Notes under the pieces: generated by a model
The model's database searches: none
The model's input: only the letters and a program-made list of their open reading frames with translations
Told to the model about the DNA's origin: nothing
Origin: Lingula anatina
Lineage: Eukaryota; Brachiopoda; Lingulata; Lingulida; Lingulidae
Reading direction: 5' to 3'
NCBI RefSeq assembly: GCF_001039355.2
Contig: NW_019773715.1
Location: 1 to 57,154 of the forward strand
DNA: 57,154 bases
Position numbers and translations under genes: made by a program
Shown here: positions 32,527 through 45,199 of the stretch, one piece after another
How positions within the stretch are numbered: the stretch's first letter is position 1
Layout of the letters: each line of letters starts with the position of its first letter

Positions 32527-35018
32527 AAAGTTCGAGAGAAAACTCATATAATTTCCCTTTTACTTACACAGGACACCACTTTTTTTGCTAAAAATAGGTG
32601 AAACAAAATCAGAAGATATACTTTTCTTTTCAATAAGATGCTCATGGTATTTTTCTATCTATTAAAATTGTTGTGGGCTGTATACTGGACTGTGAGTAAA
32701 AGAGAGATATCTCAAGAAACATTTTTTTGTTCTTAGTCAATTATGAAACAAAATCCTTTCAGATTACTTTAAAGGCAAAAATAGTTATTGGTTGTTCATC
32801 TTTATCCGTCTCAATTAAGAGAAAGGTTACCAAAAAATACACGTATGAAATGGCAGCTTTATAGAAAAAAATAGGTCACATCATAATCTCGAGTGGAAGT
32901 GCGACTGATTATTGTGCTTGCTAGCTGTTGCTGACAAAATTCCGTGAAAGAAGTCGGATACGAAGGTGGGGTGACAGAAGGATTGCACCACCTGTGTGAA
33001 TAGCGCGCTATGTGACATGGGGGACCGTTCGGAAAACCGATTCGAGGTTTATTGCTCGCGTATCCAATGATGATTTTTCATCCATGTGCACTATGAATTG
33101 GTGCCATTGTAGGTTTAACTCCCCTTTGGCAGTCAAGTTCGCAGCACCACTTCCACCTGGTTCTAAGATATAATTAAGCAAATGCATTATTTATATTTAA
33201 TCGAAATTAATCTCTCTTTCGGTATAACTAATACCTTTAAGGCCAGTATAATGAAAGGATAACTCCACGGGATTTTCCAGCCAAAATGAATTTCTACGGA
33301 AAGTTCGCTCCATGTGGTTGAAAATCCCACCACCTTCATATTCACATCCTGTAAAGCTTCTTATATTTTCTAAATCAGACTCTAAAGACAATAAAACCTT
33401 TCAGATGAAAGTTTTTCTGAAGCGTGTTGTTATTATCTCCTCAGTCTCCTCGGGTAGGCATAGCCAGCTTGCAGCGGCTATATTATTCACGCCATTCACC
33501 TGCGAAAAATTGTCTCATTTAACATTCACTTACTGTTCTCAATCTATTCTAAAACATTTGGTGTAGTTTTTTACAGTTCTATTGTTGTTCTGTAATGAAT
33601 GTAACAGTTCGACAACTGTTCTGGGGCCGTCCTTAAGAATGTCCTAAAACATACTAAGAACATTTTCATTAAAAGAGGAAAACATTATGTCCCAGCAAAC
33701 ACGTCACGTTCGGATCACGTGGCTGGAATGTTGTTACCAGATTATAACGTCATAGCAACGTGCTAGCCACGTGATCCGAATGCTGGGGTTCTACGACAGA
33801 TTAGGAACCGTAAGTGAGCGTTAAATGAGACAAATTATCGCAGGGGTTGGGTCACGGTACAAAACACCTTGCCATTTTCTTGTGTGAAAACGAGGCAATG
33901 TCGTTTGTTGCTTTGACTGTCCATTCATTTAAAAGTATTAAATCAAAAATGGAATAAGACATCGAATACAGGTGCAGGGACGTGTCAAGCAATAATCCGT
34001 GAAGAGAAAATTGCTTTTTTTTTTCACGGAAAATTCGTCTTAGCGGTAAATTCCCGTTTTAATACTTTAAAGACCTAAGTGTACAACACATTTTCTATTC
34101 ATTATTAACTTCACTTCTAGGTCGCTGTCATTTTTTTTCACCACAATATAATGAAATTTCACTTTGAATCATTTCATGGTATTTCCTCTGTCACTGGATT
34201 GCTCAGGACTTGGACATAAAAAGGAATGTTATTATGTCCAAGCTCAGGATAAGAAATGTTTGCTAACACAAACGTCATACCCCTGTAGTCGAAAAGCACA
34301 ATATTGTAACCTGTAACAAAAGCAAATAGTAATCGGATAAAGACGTCTTCTTCTAGTTGTGTGATGATGGTATGACTTTATCTCACTGATTACGCGAGGT
34401 AAGAACTAAGCAACTTTCGTGTTCCTTTATATTTTTTATTGTATTTTCCTAACTACACTTTCTACATTTTCTTCCCCTCCGTTAAAACTTTTACATTGCT
34501 CTCCACCGTTTACATTACTTTCTCCTCTTTTTAGATTAAAACGAGGCCATATCAATCAACTCAGTTACTATACAAAAGAGTCCCCGCTCCTTATTTGATA
34601 GATATTTTATCCTTTATTATATAGAATTATCTACCTTTGTGATGTAAGCATAATAGGGTAGTGTTAGAAGTAGCTTAGACAGCGAAAAATGTTAAAATGT
34701 TAAAATTATAAAAGCTGAATAGATTATTATTATTATTAGGGGGGAGAAAGGAAGGAAGGAAGAATGGAAGGAAAGAAGAAAGAAAAAAGAAGAGAAAAGG
34801 AAAAGGAAAGGCAAAAAAGGAGGAAAAAACGAAGAGAAAAAACATTGGTTGAAAGATACATATGTAGAGATAAATGCAATGGTGAATTTAACAATTCCAT
34901 ACGAAGTAAATAGATGTTCAAAGAAATAAACAGCAATATTCAAATTCAAATACTAAAATAACCTAAAATTGTGGTATTAAACGACTTCCCCGAAGTAAAT
35001 TAAGAAATGAAAGATGTT
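32527..35018. other. Intergenic, no gene recognised
   Basis: Contains the foldback structure at 33493-33848 and a purine-rich GGAA/GAAA tract (about 34740-34835). Short open frames such as 33197-33391 on the minus strand have no recognisable similarity or splice context. Confidence 0.5.
33493..33848. repeat. Foldback repeat with nested hairpin
   Basis: Outer arms around 33500-33545 (TGTCTCATTTAACATTCACT) and 33800-33848 are inverse near-matches. Within them, 33691-33786 is a second palindrome starting CCCAGCAAAC and ending GAATGCTGGGG, with arms TTCGGATCACGTGGCT and AGCCACGTGATCCGAA. It looks like a MITE inside a MITE, or a compound foldback element. Confidence 0.6.
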
Positions 35019-35188
35019 CAGGGGCGGATCCAGAGATATTTTCTGACAGTCTTCCATATTATATTTGTTGGTCCATCCTCCATTTTTTTGACCGTCTTCC
35101 GACAGAAAAAATTAGATACCCGTCAATGTAAACCTGAAAATCTGACCGTCTTCCGGAAGACCCAGAAGACGGCCTAAATCCGCCCCTG
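35019..35188. mobile_element. hAT-like MITE (170 bp), CAGGGGCGGAT ends
   Basis: CAGGGGCGGATCCAG at the left and the inverse of CAGGGGCGGATTTAG at the right. The interior contains repeated GACCGTCTTCCG blocks. The flanks share ATGTT (GATGTT at the left, ATGTTT at the right) but no clean 8-bp duplication. It ends four bases before the iodotyrosine deiodinase copy 1 stop codon, so it forms that gene's 3' UTR region. Confidence 0.6.
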
Positions 35189-35192
35189 ATGT

Positions 35193-35938
35193 TTAATCCA
35201 CTAGTACCATGATTTTATCTAATTCTTTCCTCTTTAAGTCTGGAACGGTGGCGTTCTTTGCCGGATACCCTACTGGTAGCAGCAGCACCACCTTCTCATT
35301 AACGGGGCGTCCCAGCAGCGTGCTCAGTGCAGGTCCAGCGTTCATTGGGGTAGTGGTCACTGTCACAAGACCAGCGTTCTGAAGACAAAAGAGGTGTGGC
35401 TTAATTCGCCAATAAATTAATCGTATATAAAACAAACGTTAACAGAAAGAGAATTTTGCAGAATTTAAACATATTTAAATTCACGTGTTCTTCACAGTAC
35501 CATGCAGACAGACGGACGTTATTACCTGAACGGCCGTGAGCAGCAGCCCCACCGCGATGGACACGCTGATCTCGTTGTAATAGTGGGTTTTCCTCTCTCC
35601 GTTCTCACCGAGTCCGTAAGCCTGTCTCAGCACTATAATAAGATATGGGGCCACATCAAGGTAAGGTTTCTCCCAGTTGACCTTAAACTTCTTTAAGTCC
35701 TCCACCCATTTATTTCCCATGCGTTTCCTATAATTTATCTCCTCTTCCGCCTCCACGATTTGCCGGATTTGAGCTTTTATCCCCTTGTTACTGACCACTA
35801 CAAATGTCCAGGGCTCTGTGTGGGCGCCGCTAGGAGATGTTCCTGGAAGATGGCGTGTTTATCCATCATGTCAAATTGCATATGTATAATGTATATAATT
35901 GACCATGTTATTGAAAGAAGTATGTACTAAAACAAACG

Positions 35939-35978
<40 letters not shown>

Positions 35979-37724
35979 CAACTCACATATATACATTATG
36001 CTACATGTTTTTGTACAAACAAATCTGTAGCACGAAAAATCGTGATGCGGTAGCACTTTTATTTACGTATATCATATAATTATTTGCTTGTCTTCAGATA
36101 AGTTCAACGAGAAGTGTGTTTAAAATCCTACGATTTGCTTCTTTTATATCCGCTCGCTACATTGTTTATTGAGAATACACCATATAACCTCCCTTTATTC
36201 TTGTTGGCTTGTAACATCGGTTGGGGAGGAGGGGGGAGGGGGGAGCGAGGGAATCATTTATTCATTACGAAAGACGTATACTTTTCCTGTGTTCTACCTC
36301 CAAACTTGAAATCATGCCTTTATTGTTATTGTAGAAAAAATCTTTCAGTTCAGTAAGGTTACGGAAAGCGTTATTCAGTGCACTGTGTATCGCAACCTGA
36401 AAGAATGAGATCGGAAACGCAGCAGTGCAACGGGCTATCACCCCAAGTGAAATGCAGATAATGACAGCACGTGAAAAATCAGGCACACCTGGCGATTAAC
36501 AAGAATGTTAAGCAGCAAAATGTGAGCTAGTTTGGCAAACTTTTTTTCAAAACATAAGGATAATGTTAATAATGACCTTAGGGAAGTGAAAACGAACGGG
36601 TGGCATGAGAATGATTTTAATTTTACACGCTAGTGCAAATAAACATAATAAAAAGAGTATCTATTTTAGCAGCGTACATATTTTGGCATGACACAGGTCA
36701 GATAATGTCCTCAACGAGGTCTGCAGGGCGTCGTGTACCTATAATGGGGGCAGGGGAGGCAAGGTGAACACACTATATAGTTTATAGATATATAGTTTAT
36801 AGCTATACAGCTACTTAATTAATATACTGAGTATATGCAGCATGCAACAGACGGGCTGATCTTCTTCATAAATATCCCTAACTAAATCAAGAATATTCAA
36901 AATCAGGATCTGGCTTTACAATGAGTTCAATATTTGCTAAATGTATCTTAAGGAAATATTTAATGAGAGACAGCTGCCGGTACAAAATGCTCACCGAAGT
37001 ATTTAGTAAATGTTTTTTCTTTCTCACAACCTTCCTTTCAATACTTTTCTTTCTCTCTTTCACTCATCCAAGGAAAAAACCTGAAGCAAGCTCTGTAAAC
37101 AAATCTTTTACCTCCAGAATATTAACCACCTCAGATTATAGGCAATAAGTGATCTATGGTCTAAAATAAAATAATACAGATATAAGCCATACTCATGCAT
37201 AGCTTCAATTCCAGTTATGCATATTTTGATATATGACATGCCTTTTTAAGAAAGTTATAACGTAAAACCTATTATTTGTCAGAGGCAAAACCTTGCTTAT
37301 GTGTTTTTAATTGAGCTCACTCCAAAGATTCCCAAACTGTTACCTGCAGTTCGAATGATATTTTGGATCACATCCAAAGGGACGGGCTCAGAACTTAAAC
37401 TCCGCACGGACCTCCGAGCGTTCATATTTTCGTAAAACCTCTGAGCTCGCTCAATCATCTGTGACTTGGGGTAACACTGAGGATTGAAAGCCACCCGGGG
37501 AGCGTCATCTTCACCGCTGTGATCGTCGAGTCACCTCCGCCTTCCTCGTGGGAGACCGTTGGGTCGACATCCTCTTTGTTTGATGGGAAGTCCTTCTTTA
37601 AAGTTGGAATTCCCATAAATTTCATCAAAATCGAACGCAGCACCACAACCGTAATTACTACTAGTAAGACGGCAGTGCTATAAGGGAGATGTTCCCTTAA
37701 ATAATTCGTTACCAGAGCACTCAT
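35193..37724 (-). pseudogene. Iodotyrosine deiodinase copy 1, frameshifted
   Basis: Exons 37344-37724, 35526-35842 and 35193-35378 match copy 2 exon for exon (381, 317 and 186 bp against 388, 317 and 186). The first exon lacks seven bases between 37526 and 37527, so the membrane anchor and linker (about 60 residues) run out of frame and stop near 37455. The nitroreductase-domain coding sequence ([57 protein letters not shown]) is otherwise open with intact splice sites. It is either a young pseudogene, a gene using an internal ATG to make a soluble enzyme, or a base-calling error. Confidence 0.8.
35942..35976. repeat. (CA)n microsatellite in intron 1 of deiodinase copy 1
   Basis: CA repeat about 100 bp beyond the exon 35526-35842 acceptor. 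Copy 2 has a TA/CA tract at the matching place (about 39470-39525), so it predates the duplication or is prone to recur. Confidence 0.9.
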
Positions 37725-38779
37725 ACTTGTAATCTTATCATGTAGTTCAAGTTGTATCGTTTTATCTTCAAGCTGTAAATGTTTTCGTACGGTCACGTGA
37801 GAACTATGTGAGAGAGACCGAGTTCACACAGCCTTGAAAATTGCTTGAATTAAAGCCTTCTTGAATCCATGTTGTGACATTAGCTTGAAAAGTACCGGGA
37901 ATTGCTGTTATCATTGGAAAGGGCTTGTACACCGTCGTTTTTGTCAATGAAAAATGTTTGATTTAATCACTAAGGAAATTGTCAGAAATATTCCCAATCA
38001 TGTTGTTTTTAACCTGAATGTAGAAAATAATTTGCAGACGATGGAGAATACCCTTTTGGATATCATTTTCTTATATTATTCTCATGCTTTATCAATGATG
38101 TGTTAAAATACAACGTTTGTATGGAATATATCTTGTCTTTTTTTCTTAGTTATTTATTGATATAAATGATAGTTCCTGTATGAACTCTGAGAGACAACTG
38201 TAGAAATTAAAATTAACGTAATTGTCACGCCATACCCCTATAATAAAGATGCAATGCAGAAAAGTTGGGTAGTGTCGATACTGTGAAGGGTCGTTTGATC
38301 AGGGAATTACATATGCATTTTGACATTATTTATTTTTTGCATAACATTGTAGTACAAAAGCGGCTTAATTAAATGATATCTAAAAAACATTTCATAAGCT
38401 TCACAGGATCCTTGCTTACTATTGAAAAAATGCAAACACATCCATAAAAAATGAAGGTACTGAAAATCCTTGTTTTTTATTTATTTACTCCCGTGATTAA
38501 AAATGGTTATATCGCCCTTAATGATGCCAAGCGACAGGGTTTGATGGAAAGAGCTCATGTCATAGATATCATCGGACTTTTAGCATAGATATAAAGCAGA
38601 TAAACTTTGACGAAATGAAAAATAATTAAGCACGATAATCAGTTGAAGAAACTTTGCTTTAAAGCCAATAAATTAGTATTCACAAGCAAAACCTTAGAGA
38701 GACATTACTCAAAGCAAGTCTTAGGACGTACCCCCCCCCTCCCCCACCCACCCCAACACAAACACACAAATAAAATGAT
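37725..38779. other. Spacer between tandem deiodinase genes
   Basis: Contains the probable promoter of copy 1, the 3' flank of copy 2 and the dispersed repeat copy B. No other gene was seen. Confidence 0.5.
38378..38660. repeat. Dispersed repeat, copy B (partner at 28855-29135)
   Basis: Same landmarks as copy A, including AAGCTTCACAGG, a T-rich tract then CGTGATTAAAAA, and AAAGCAGATAAA. Its presence 400 bp from deiodinase copy 2 and also upstream of the GPCR argues for a dispersed element. Confidence 0.5.
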
Positions 38780-41486
38780 TTAGTCCAAAAGTACCATAAT
38801 TTTATCTAGTTCTTTTCTCTTTAAGTCTGGAACGGTGGCGTCCTTTGCCGGATACCCTACTGGTAGCAGCACCACCACCTTCTCATTAACGGGGCGTCCC
38901 AGCAGCGTGCGCAGTGCAGGTCCAGCGTTCATTGGGGTAGTGGTCACTGTCACAAGACCAGCGTTCTGAAGACAAGAAAGGTGTGGCTTAATTCACTATT
39001 AAATTAAAACTCTAAAACAGTATACAAAACAGACATTAAACATAACGGAAACTGTAAAATTTAAACATATTTAAACTCACGTGGTCTTCACAGTACCACG
39101 CAGACAGCTGGACGTTATTACCTGAACGGCCGCGAGCAGCAGCCCCACCGCGATGGACACGCTGATCTCGTTGTAATAGTGGGTTTTCCTCTCTCCGTTC
39201 TCACCGAGGCCGTAAGCCTGTCTCAGCACTATAATAAGATATGGGGCCACATCCAGGTAAGGTTTCTCCCAGTTGACCTTTAACTTTTTCAAGTCCTCCA
39301 CCCATTTATTTCCCATGCGTTTCCTATAATTTATCTCCTCTTCCGCCTCCACGATTTGCCGGATTTGAGCTTTTATCCCCTTGTTACTAACCACTACAAA
39401 TGTCCAGGGCTCTGTGTGGGCGCCGCTAGGAGATGTTCCTGGAAGATGTCGTGTGTGTTTGTGAATATATGTATATATATATATATATATATAGGTACTA
39501 AAACAAACGCACACACACACACACGCGCGAAGACGTGTATCACAGAGCGTTATTATAACGTTACCATAACGTTATTTGGTTATATTAACGTAATGCTAAC
39601 TTATAATAATGTTCTAAGTTTGCTGGGTTCTCGTTTGTGTAGTCACGTAAACATAAATTTATATGTTGTACGGAAAATCGTGATACGGAAGCACTTTTCT
39701 TTACGTTTTTAAAAAAATACATATACTATTTATAGTAGTACATATAATAGATATTAAAATCATATATGTAACTTATATACATGTGATACCGTGCTTATTG
39801 TCTGTAAAACACTAAGGGCAACTAGATGTCGTTTTGGGTCACCTTGACATGCATGCTCACAAACAGTGAGTTTGATGGCTAGCTTAAAGGTGCACAGTGT
39901 AAAATTTGAATTTTCTTGGGGGAAATGGCATTTTTGTCCGACTATCCAATCCTTGGTCCTCCTTTCCTGATACTTTATCACCAGAAATCTTGTTAACAGC
40001 CATTATATTTTGTAAAGAGGGTTATTGTTTATTGTTAGAGGATTATTTGCCTACTGTTCATTGCTCATCACATCTAACAATGTGCAATAAGAGAAGCATG
40101 TTATTAACAATTAGAACTGTACAGGCTCAGCAAGCACATGCGCAAAAATAAGTACGTCTGGTGATTAACAAAAATAAAAAGCAGCATGTTTTGTGATAGT
40201 TGAGCTTTAAAACAAACTTAAATTATATAAACAAAGTTTTAACTTTAAAATGATAATCGAAATTGGGTGGTAAAAACGAAGGGGGTGAAATGAGATTGAT
40301 TTAATTTTACACGGTCGTGCAAATAAAATTTTATCGTGCAATAAAAAATTATCTATTTTAGCATCGTACATTCATGTATTTTGGCATGACACATGTCATA
40401 ACGCGATCTCGGCGATGTCTACTTGGCGAGGATGTGTGCAGCATGCAACAGACGGGTCGTTCTTCTTTATCAATACCTTTTACTGAATAAAAAAATCCAT
40501 AAAACAGGATTTTGCCAAACAACCTATTCATTATTTGCTAACTTTATCTTTGGGACATGCTTAGTGAGAGATAACTGCCGGTACAAAACACTCACCGCGG
40601 TAGTCAGTAAATGCAGTGTATTTTTCTTTTCCACAACCTTTCTTTCAATATTTTTCTTTCTTTCTTACACTCATTCATTGACTCTCTCTCTTTATTTTTC
40701 TATTTCGTATATTTCTTTTCTTGTTGTAAAATGCTATTGTTGCCTAGCCTTTTTGATAACGAAAGGTAAACAAAATGAATGTAGGGCAAACGTAGGGAAC
40801 TGGTATTTTACATGTACCTCACGAATATTAACCGAAAGATCACGAATAAGGTCCTATGCATTGTTCAATACGTCGAGTCAAGCAAATCGTGTATATGTCT
40901 TGTATAAAACAATATACATATATGCTCACGGGGTGCATTTTTTTATAAAATATCAAGCGACTTTTGAAAATGCTATTAATTTAAAGTTATCATCTCAGAG
41001 GTTAAATCTTGTAGTCGCATTTAGTGAAAATTTGCTTTTTTTTAAAACTCCCTGCCCAACTCCAAAACATTCCCCATGATTCCCAACCTTTCTGTTACCT
41101 GCAGTTCGAATGATATTTTGTATCACATCCAAAGGGACGGGCTCAGAACTTAAACTCCGCACGGACCTCCGAGCGTTCATATTTTCGTAAAACCTCCGAG
41201 CTCGCTCAATCATCTGTGACTTGGGGTAACACTGGGGGTTGAAAGCCACCCGTGGAGCGTCATCGTCACCACCGTGATCGTTGTGTATCGAGTCACCTGC
41301 ATCTTCCCCGTTGGAGACCGTTGGGTCGACATCTTCTGTGTGCGATAGGAAGTCTTTCTTTAAAGTTGGAATTCCCACAAATTTCATCAAAATCGAACGC
41401 AGCACCACAACCGTAATGACTACTATTAAGACGCCAGTGCTATAAGGTAGATGTTCCCTTAAGTAATTTGTCACCACTGCGCTCAT
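38780..41486 (-). CDS. IYD: Iodotyrosine deiodinase (nitroreductase family), copy 2, intact
   Basis: Exons 41099-41486, 39122-39438 and 38780-38965 give 891 bp, 296 residues, close to the usual length of about 290. Iodotyrosine deiodinase uses FMN to remove iodide from mono- and diiodotyrosine. Features in order: a membrane anchor (about 14-36), an acidic linker, the FMN-binding RRSVR (106-110), the SGAHTEPW loop (134-141), the substrate-lid set EEINYRKRM plus a Lys near 180, [18 protein letters not shown], and C-terminal [20 protein letters not shown]. The start was placed at the ATG giving MSAVVTNY because copy 1 stays similar from there and diverges upstream; in-frame ATGs exist farther up (to 41534). 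It is a tandem duplicate of 35193-37724 in the same orientation, with homologous intron sequence. Confidence 0.92.
39618..39627. repeat. Second CCCAGCAAAC-type repeat end
   Basis: GTTTGCTGGG closes an AT-rich block with several AACGTTA motifs (about 39548-39627). It is the inverse of the terminus at 33691, pointing to one repeat family present in two places. Confidence 0.45.
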
Positions 41487-42647
41487 GATCATGTAGTTAG
41501 GTAGTTCCAACCAGTGACTTTTCCTTCTCTCCAAACAGTGTGTTTATACGGCTTCAGCACATGTATTATGAGAACAGTTTGAGAGGGACAGTCTCTTGTC
41601 GGCTCGTTGGAGTCACGCCAAACCCGGCAGAACAGGCTCGTCTTGCATATGATACAAAACAGAGTCTCGCCACAGTCGCTACTGTTGCTAGTCCCTTGGA
41701 CATAATTACGTAATTTTGTCCATGCTAGTCCGAAGGCTCATTGGTCTGAAGTTTTGATAGTCGGAAGGTTTGTTTTGAGCAAGAGGTTCGATACTCAGAA
41801 CAAGTTGATACACGGATGAACAGATCCGCGGATCAAATATGGCCGACCCACTTGAAAGCTTTCTGCATAATTCCCTAATAGACACTGAATAGATTTCCAG
41901 CGGTATGCGTTTAAGTGTTTATATATATATATAATTTTTACTCCACACTTTACTTGAAAATATATCTTGTAAACAAATTAATAAAACTAACTGAAATATG
42001 TGCTTCTGCTTTTGATGCCCTGAACATGCATTTGTTTTCTGGAGAGGAAGGTTATATATCGCTTGGATCTGGGACAAACATAGACTTGTTTGGTTGGGAA
42101 AGGTCAGACAATGATCATGAGACAGAGATATGCATCCACACAAAGATATCTCCACCATTCTTGAATCTACATTAAGCCTCATCATATCGTTATTCATGTC
42201 TAACGGTCATGTTTTTCACGATATAGAAATACATTGCCCCCCCCCCTCCTCCCCACGATATATAACGTGAAATAATGATAGTAAGGAAAAAACCAGTGGT
42301 GGAGGAATTAACGTTTTGTAGCTTCTTGCATGATGACCTTTTCCCAGACTGTCACAACCTCTTTTATGCGGATTATTGCAGTTTTGTATAACTATATTTA
42401 AATAAAAAATAAATAAATAAAGCCTTGAGGCTTGGGCTTGTATTCTAATTGAAAAAGGACGCTTGAGACGGTATGCAGGAATGCAAGCTACCAATTGATC
42501 ATATTTTACATGATGTTACAAATACACGTAGCACTCCAAATAACTGAATTCCGACGTTATTTACTATGATATTTTGTATCGATCGTGTAAAAGGTAAATA
42601 GTGTAAAAGTTAGTAGATCAATATTTTATACGTTAGCATATCTTATT

Positions 42648-42911
42648 ATGAAGACACGAATTTATTTTTGTGATATCATAATTTGGATTTGTTTGATATG
42701 TTCTTGTAAAATTTTCGAGTTACCCATTTATAATTGCGACAGAGAAGATCAAAACGCATTCTGTTGCAACCAAAAATGTTTTTGGAGCAACGGCAATCTG
42801 CGTTGTCTTATAGTTAATGCCCAAAACCCGCATATGCTCTATCTTATTGTATTAAAAGTCTTAACACCTTATAAAAAATATGAGAAACGTACTATAAAAA
42901 GCGTAGGGTAA
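42648..42911 (+). CDS. Candidate small secreted Cys-rich peptide (hypothetical)
   Basis: 87 codons. The first 20 or so residues are hydrophobic and signal-peptide-like (IIIWICLICSC). They are followed by a block with cysteine spacing C-x8-CC-x3-C-x8-C, then a non-descript basic tail. No family is recognised. The region is AT-rich and the frame could be chance; no promoter or splice signal was convincing. Confidence 0.15.
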   Translation: MKTRIYFCDIIIWICLICSCKIFELPIYNCDREDQNAFCCNQKCFWSNGNLRCLIVNAQNPHMLYLIVLKVLTPYKKYEKRTIKSVG

Positions 42912-44271
42912 CTATATATAATTTTATTGACAAAACCCTTCAATGCACAAAATAAAAAGACAAAAAGCTCTTGTAATGAAAGCTACTAAAACGGTATCCC
43001 ATTAAGGAATTTAAGTCCTCATTACAATGCGCCCGTTATAGCAATATATTTGCTCGAAAAACAAACACCTAGCGACGGTAATGTACATAATATGGCTGTG
43101 AATGTTTCCCACACAATGCCCTGTTTAATGTTGACACATTGGCCTCTGACACTGAAAATCAGTGAAAGCATGCAGAATTCAGCTTCATGTTTACTGACGT
43201 GTTTCAGTCCACACAGGCGAGCTTGTACAACAGAAGCACAGTAGTGAAAATCTATTCTTCAAGCTCCTATTCAACCTGTGTTAATGATCGCTGATTGACT
43301 GGCTTTTGCGATACACCTGTGTTCCACAGAAATTTCCAGTGCAGATCGTATCAATATGTGTGGCTTTTAGTATGGAACGTGGTTGAAAGCAGGAATAATT
43401 ACACACACATATATACATAGCAAGGGCTGATGCTATGCTTCAGAGTGTTGTGCAGCCACAAACAGTTGTGTTATGTTAAATACACGCAGGCTGACATAAC
43501 ATAACATTACCGCACATAGTTGAACAACATTTGTGACGGCGGAATAGATCGGCCGGTAAGTTTTCCGCACACTATAGTGAAGCATTTTTTTGCGAAAAAA
43601 CTTCAATTTTTAGTATCCTTGTGTATGTATATATACCATACGTCCCTAGTCTCCGCGCTTGATCTGCTAGGGCCTGAATATTCCAATCAATGGCGTGCCG
43701 TCAGTAAGGGACTAAGTAAGACACTAGGTATTAATCCATACCAGCTTTGTTTGCTCTGGCCGGTGTCAATGCAGGCTGCCTTAGTGATATCGATGGAGTT
43801 CTGCAGGTAGAAGGAGGCGGATGACAGCTCTGAACGTCTACGAAATTTAAGGTAATTTTATATATGTGGCTCGCTCTGGGCTTTGTGTTATAAGAATTAA
43901 AGCGGTCAAAGGACAGGTAACATTATTCAACTTTCCAAAAAGTCATTATCAAGGAAGGTCTTGAGGATATAGAATTTAGATGGCAGCTGCCCAAATGTCA
44001 AAAGCCTGTGACTGGAAGTTTTAATTTCAATAGTAGGAGTAAACAACCATAGTAATTTCATTAAAGAATGCTAGTTCAATGAATGACTTTAATGATAATT
44101 TATTGAGCATTAAATAAGGTAACATTTGTAGGCTCTGTAAACTACTGCGTATATACAATGTGAACCACATGTGGAAAAGACACACATATCGCAACACTTC
44201 ATAAAAGACGTGACAATCTGTATAGATTTTTTATAGAAGTACAATCAATTTTTCTTTTAATCAGAACATAC

Positions 44272-44321
44272 CAAGCATGTACACAGCGACAAACCNTCAA
44301 GCATGTGCACAGCAACAAACC
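44272..44321. other. Scaffold join: N flanked by a 24-bp near-repeat
   Basis: CAAGCATGTACACAGCGACA (44272) and CAAGCATGTGCACAGCAACA (44298) lie either side of the N at 44296. This is the same pattern as the larger duplication around 25707. Confidence 0.7.
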
Positions 44322-45046
44322 GTAAGCCTTGTTTCGTACTAAATTATAACACGTTTTCTGACTTTTCTCGGAGATTTCATTGCTAGTCGCAACACGCCGG
44401 CAGATAATATACAACTTATCTAGTCTGTGTCAAAACGTAGACTGACAGGGCTTAATCTTGTATGCTTTTTGTTTCAACACTGCCTCCGGAATCTAACATT
44501 TATCTCTTGGTTTCAAATCTATAGTTTATCTCCGGCAAACGAAGCCTATGACTGTTACACGTCTGTACCTTAAAATGTTTCTCCTCTGTGCTATGTGCCA
44601 CTGCTGATAATCAGGCTTACAGACTATAATCAGACCGTTGCCTTGGATATTCCATAGATTTGGCATGCAATGTTATCTACCACGGTAAAAGTCAACTGTT
44701 GACATGGTTAAATAGTGTTATTTGTACTGTGTAAAGTTATTTTCACATGTCGAGTAGAATGTACAGTGTCTAGGTATGTAACGACAGAAAATCCCCAAGT
44801 TGTCAAGCAATGTTTGCATTCTTATAGAGAGGAAAGAATAGCGGAAACCCTCGTGATTTGACTCTTCGGTTGAGGAGATTTACTTCAAGGACAGAAGGTA
44901 TAATCTCAAATTATGGAATATGTTGCCAAACTAGAGACTGTTTATCTTAAAATTTAAGTTTTGTGCCCATAACTTGTAAATCAAATATGATGCGGGTGTT
45001 TGAAAAAATCATATTTTGCTGATGCTGCCCTCAGTATTCTTTCTTT

Positions 45047-45154
<108 letters not shown>

Positions 45155-45199
45155 GTTGCCAACCAAGATCTGACAATTACTTCATTGTTGTTGCAGGAA

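Noticed and set aside
40423-41079. 218-codon plus-strand open frame
   Set aside because: It lies in intron 1 of deiodinase copy 2, antisense and overlapping the exon end. It is AT-rich with low-complexity F/S/L runs, and only a short broken version exists in the copy 1 intron. Probably chance.
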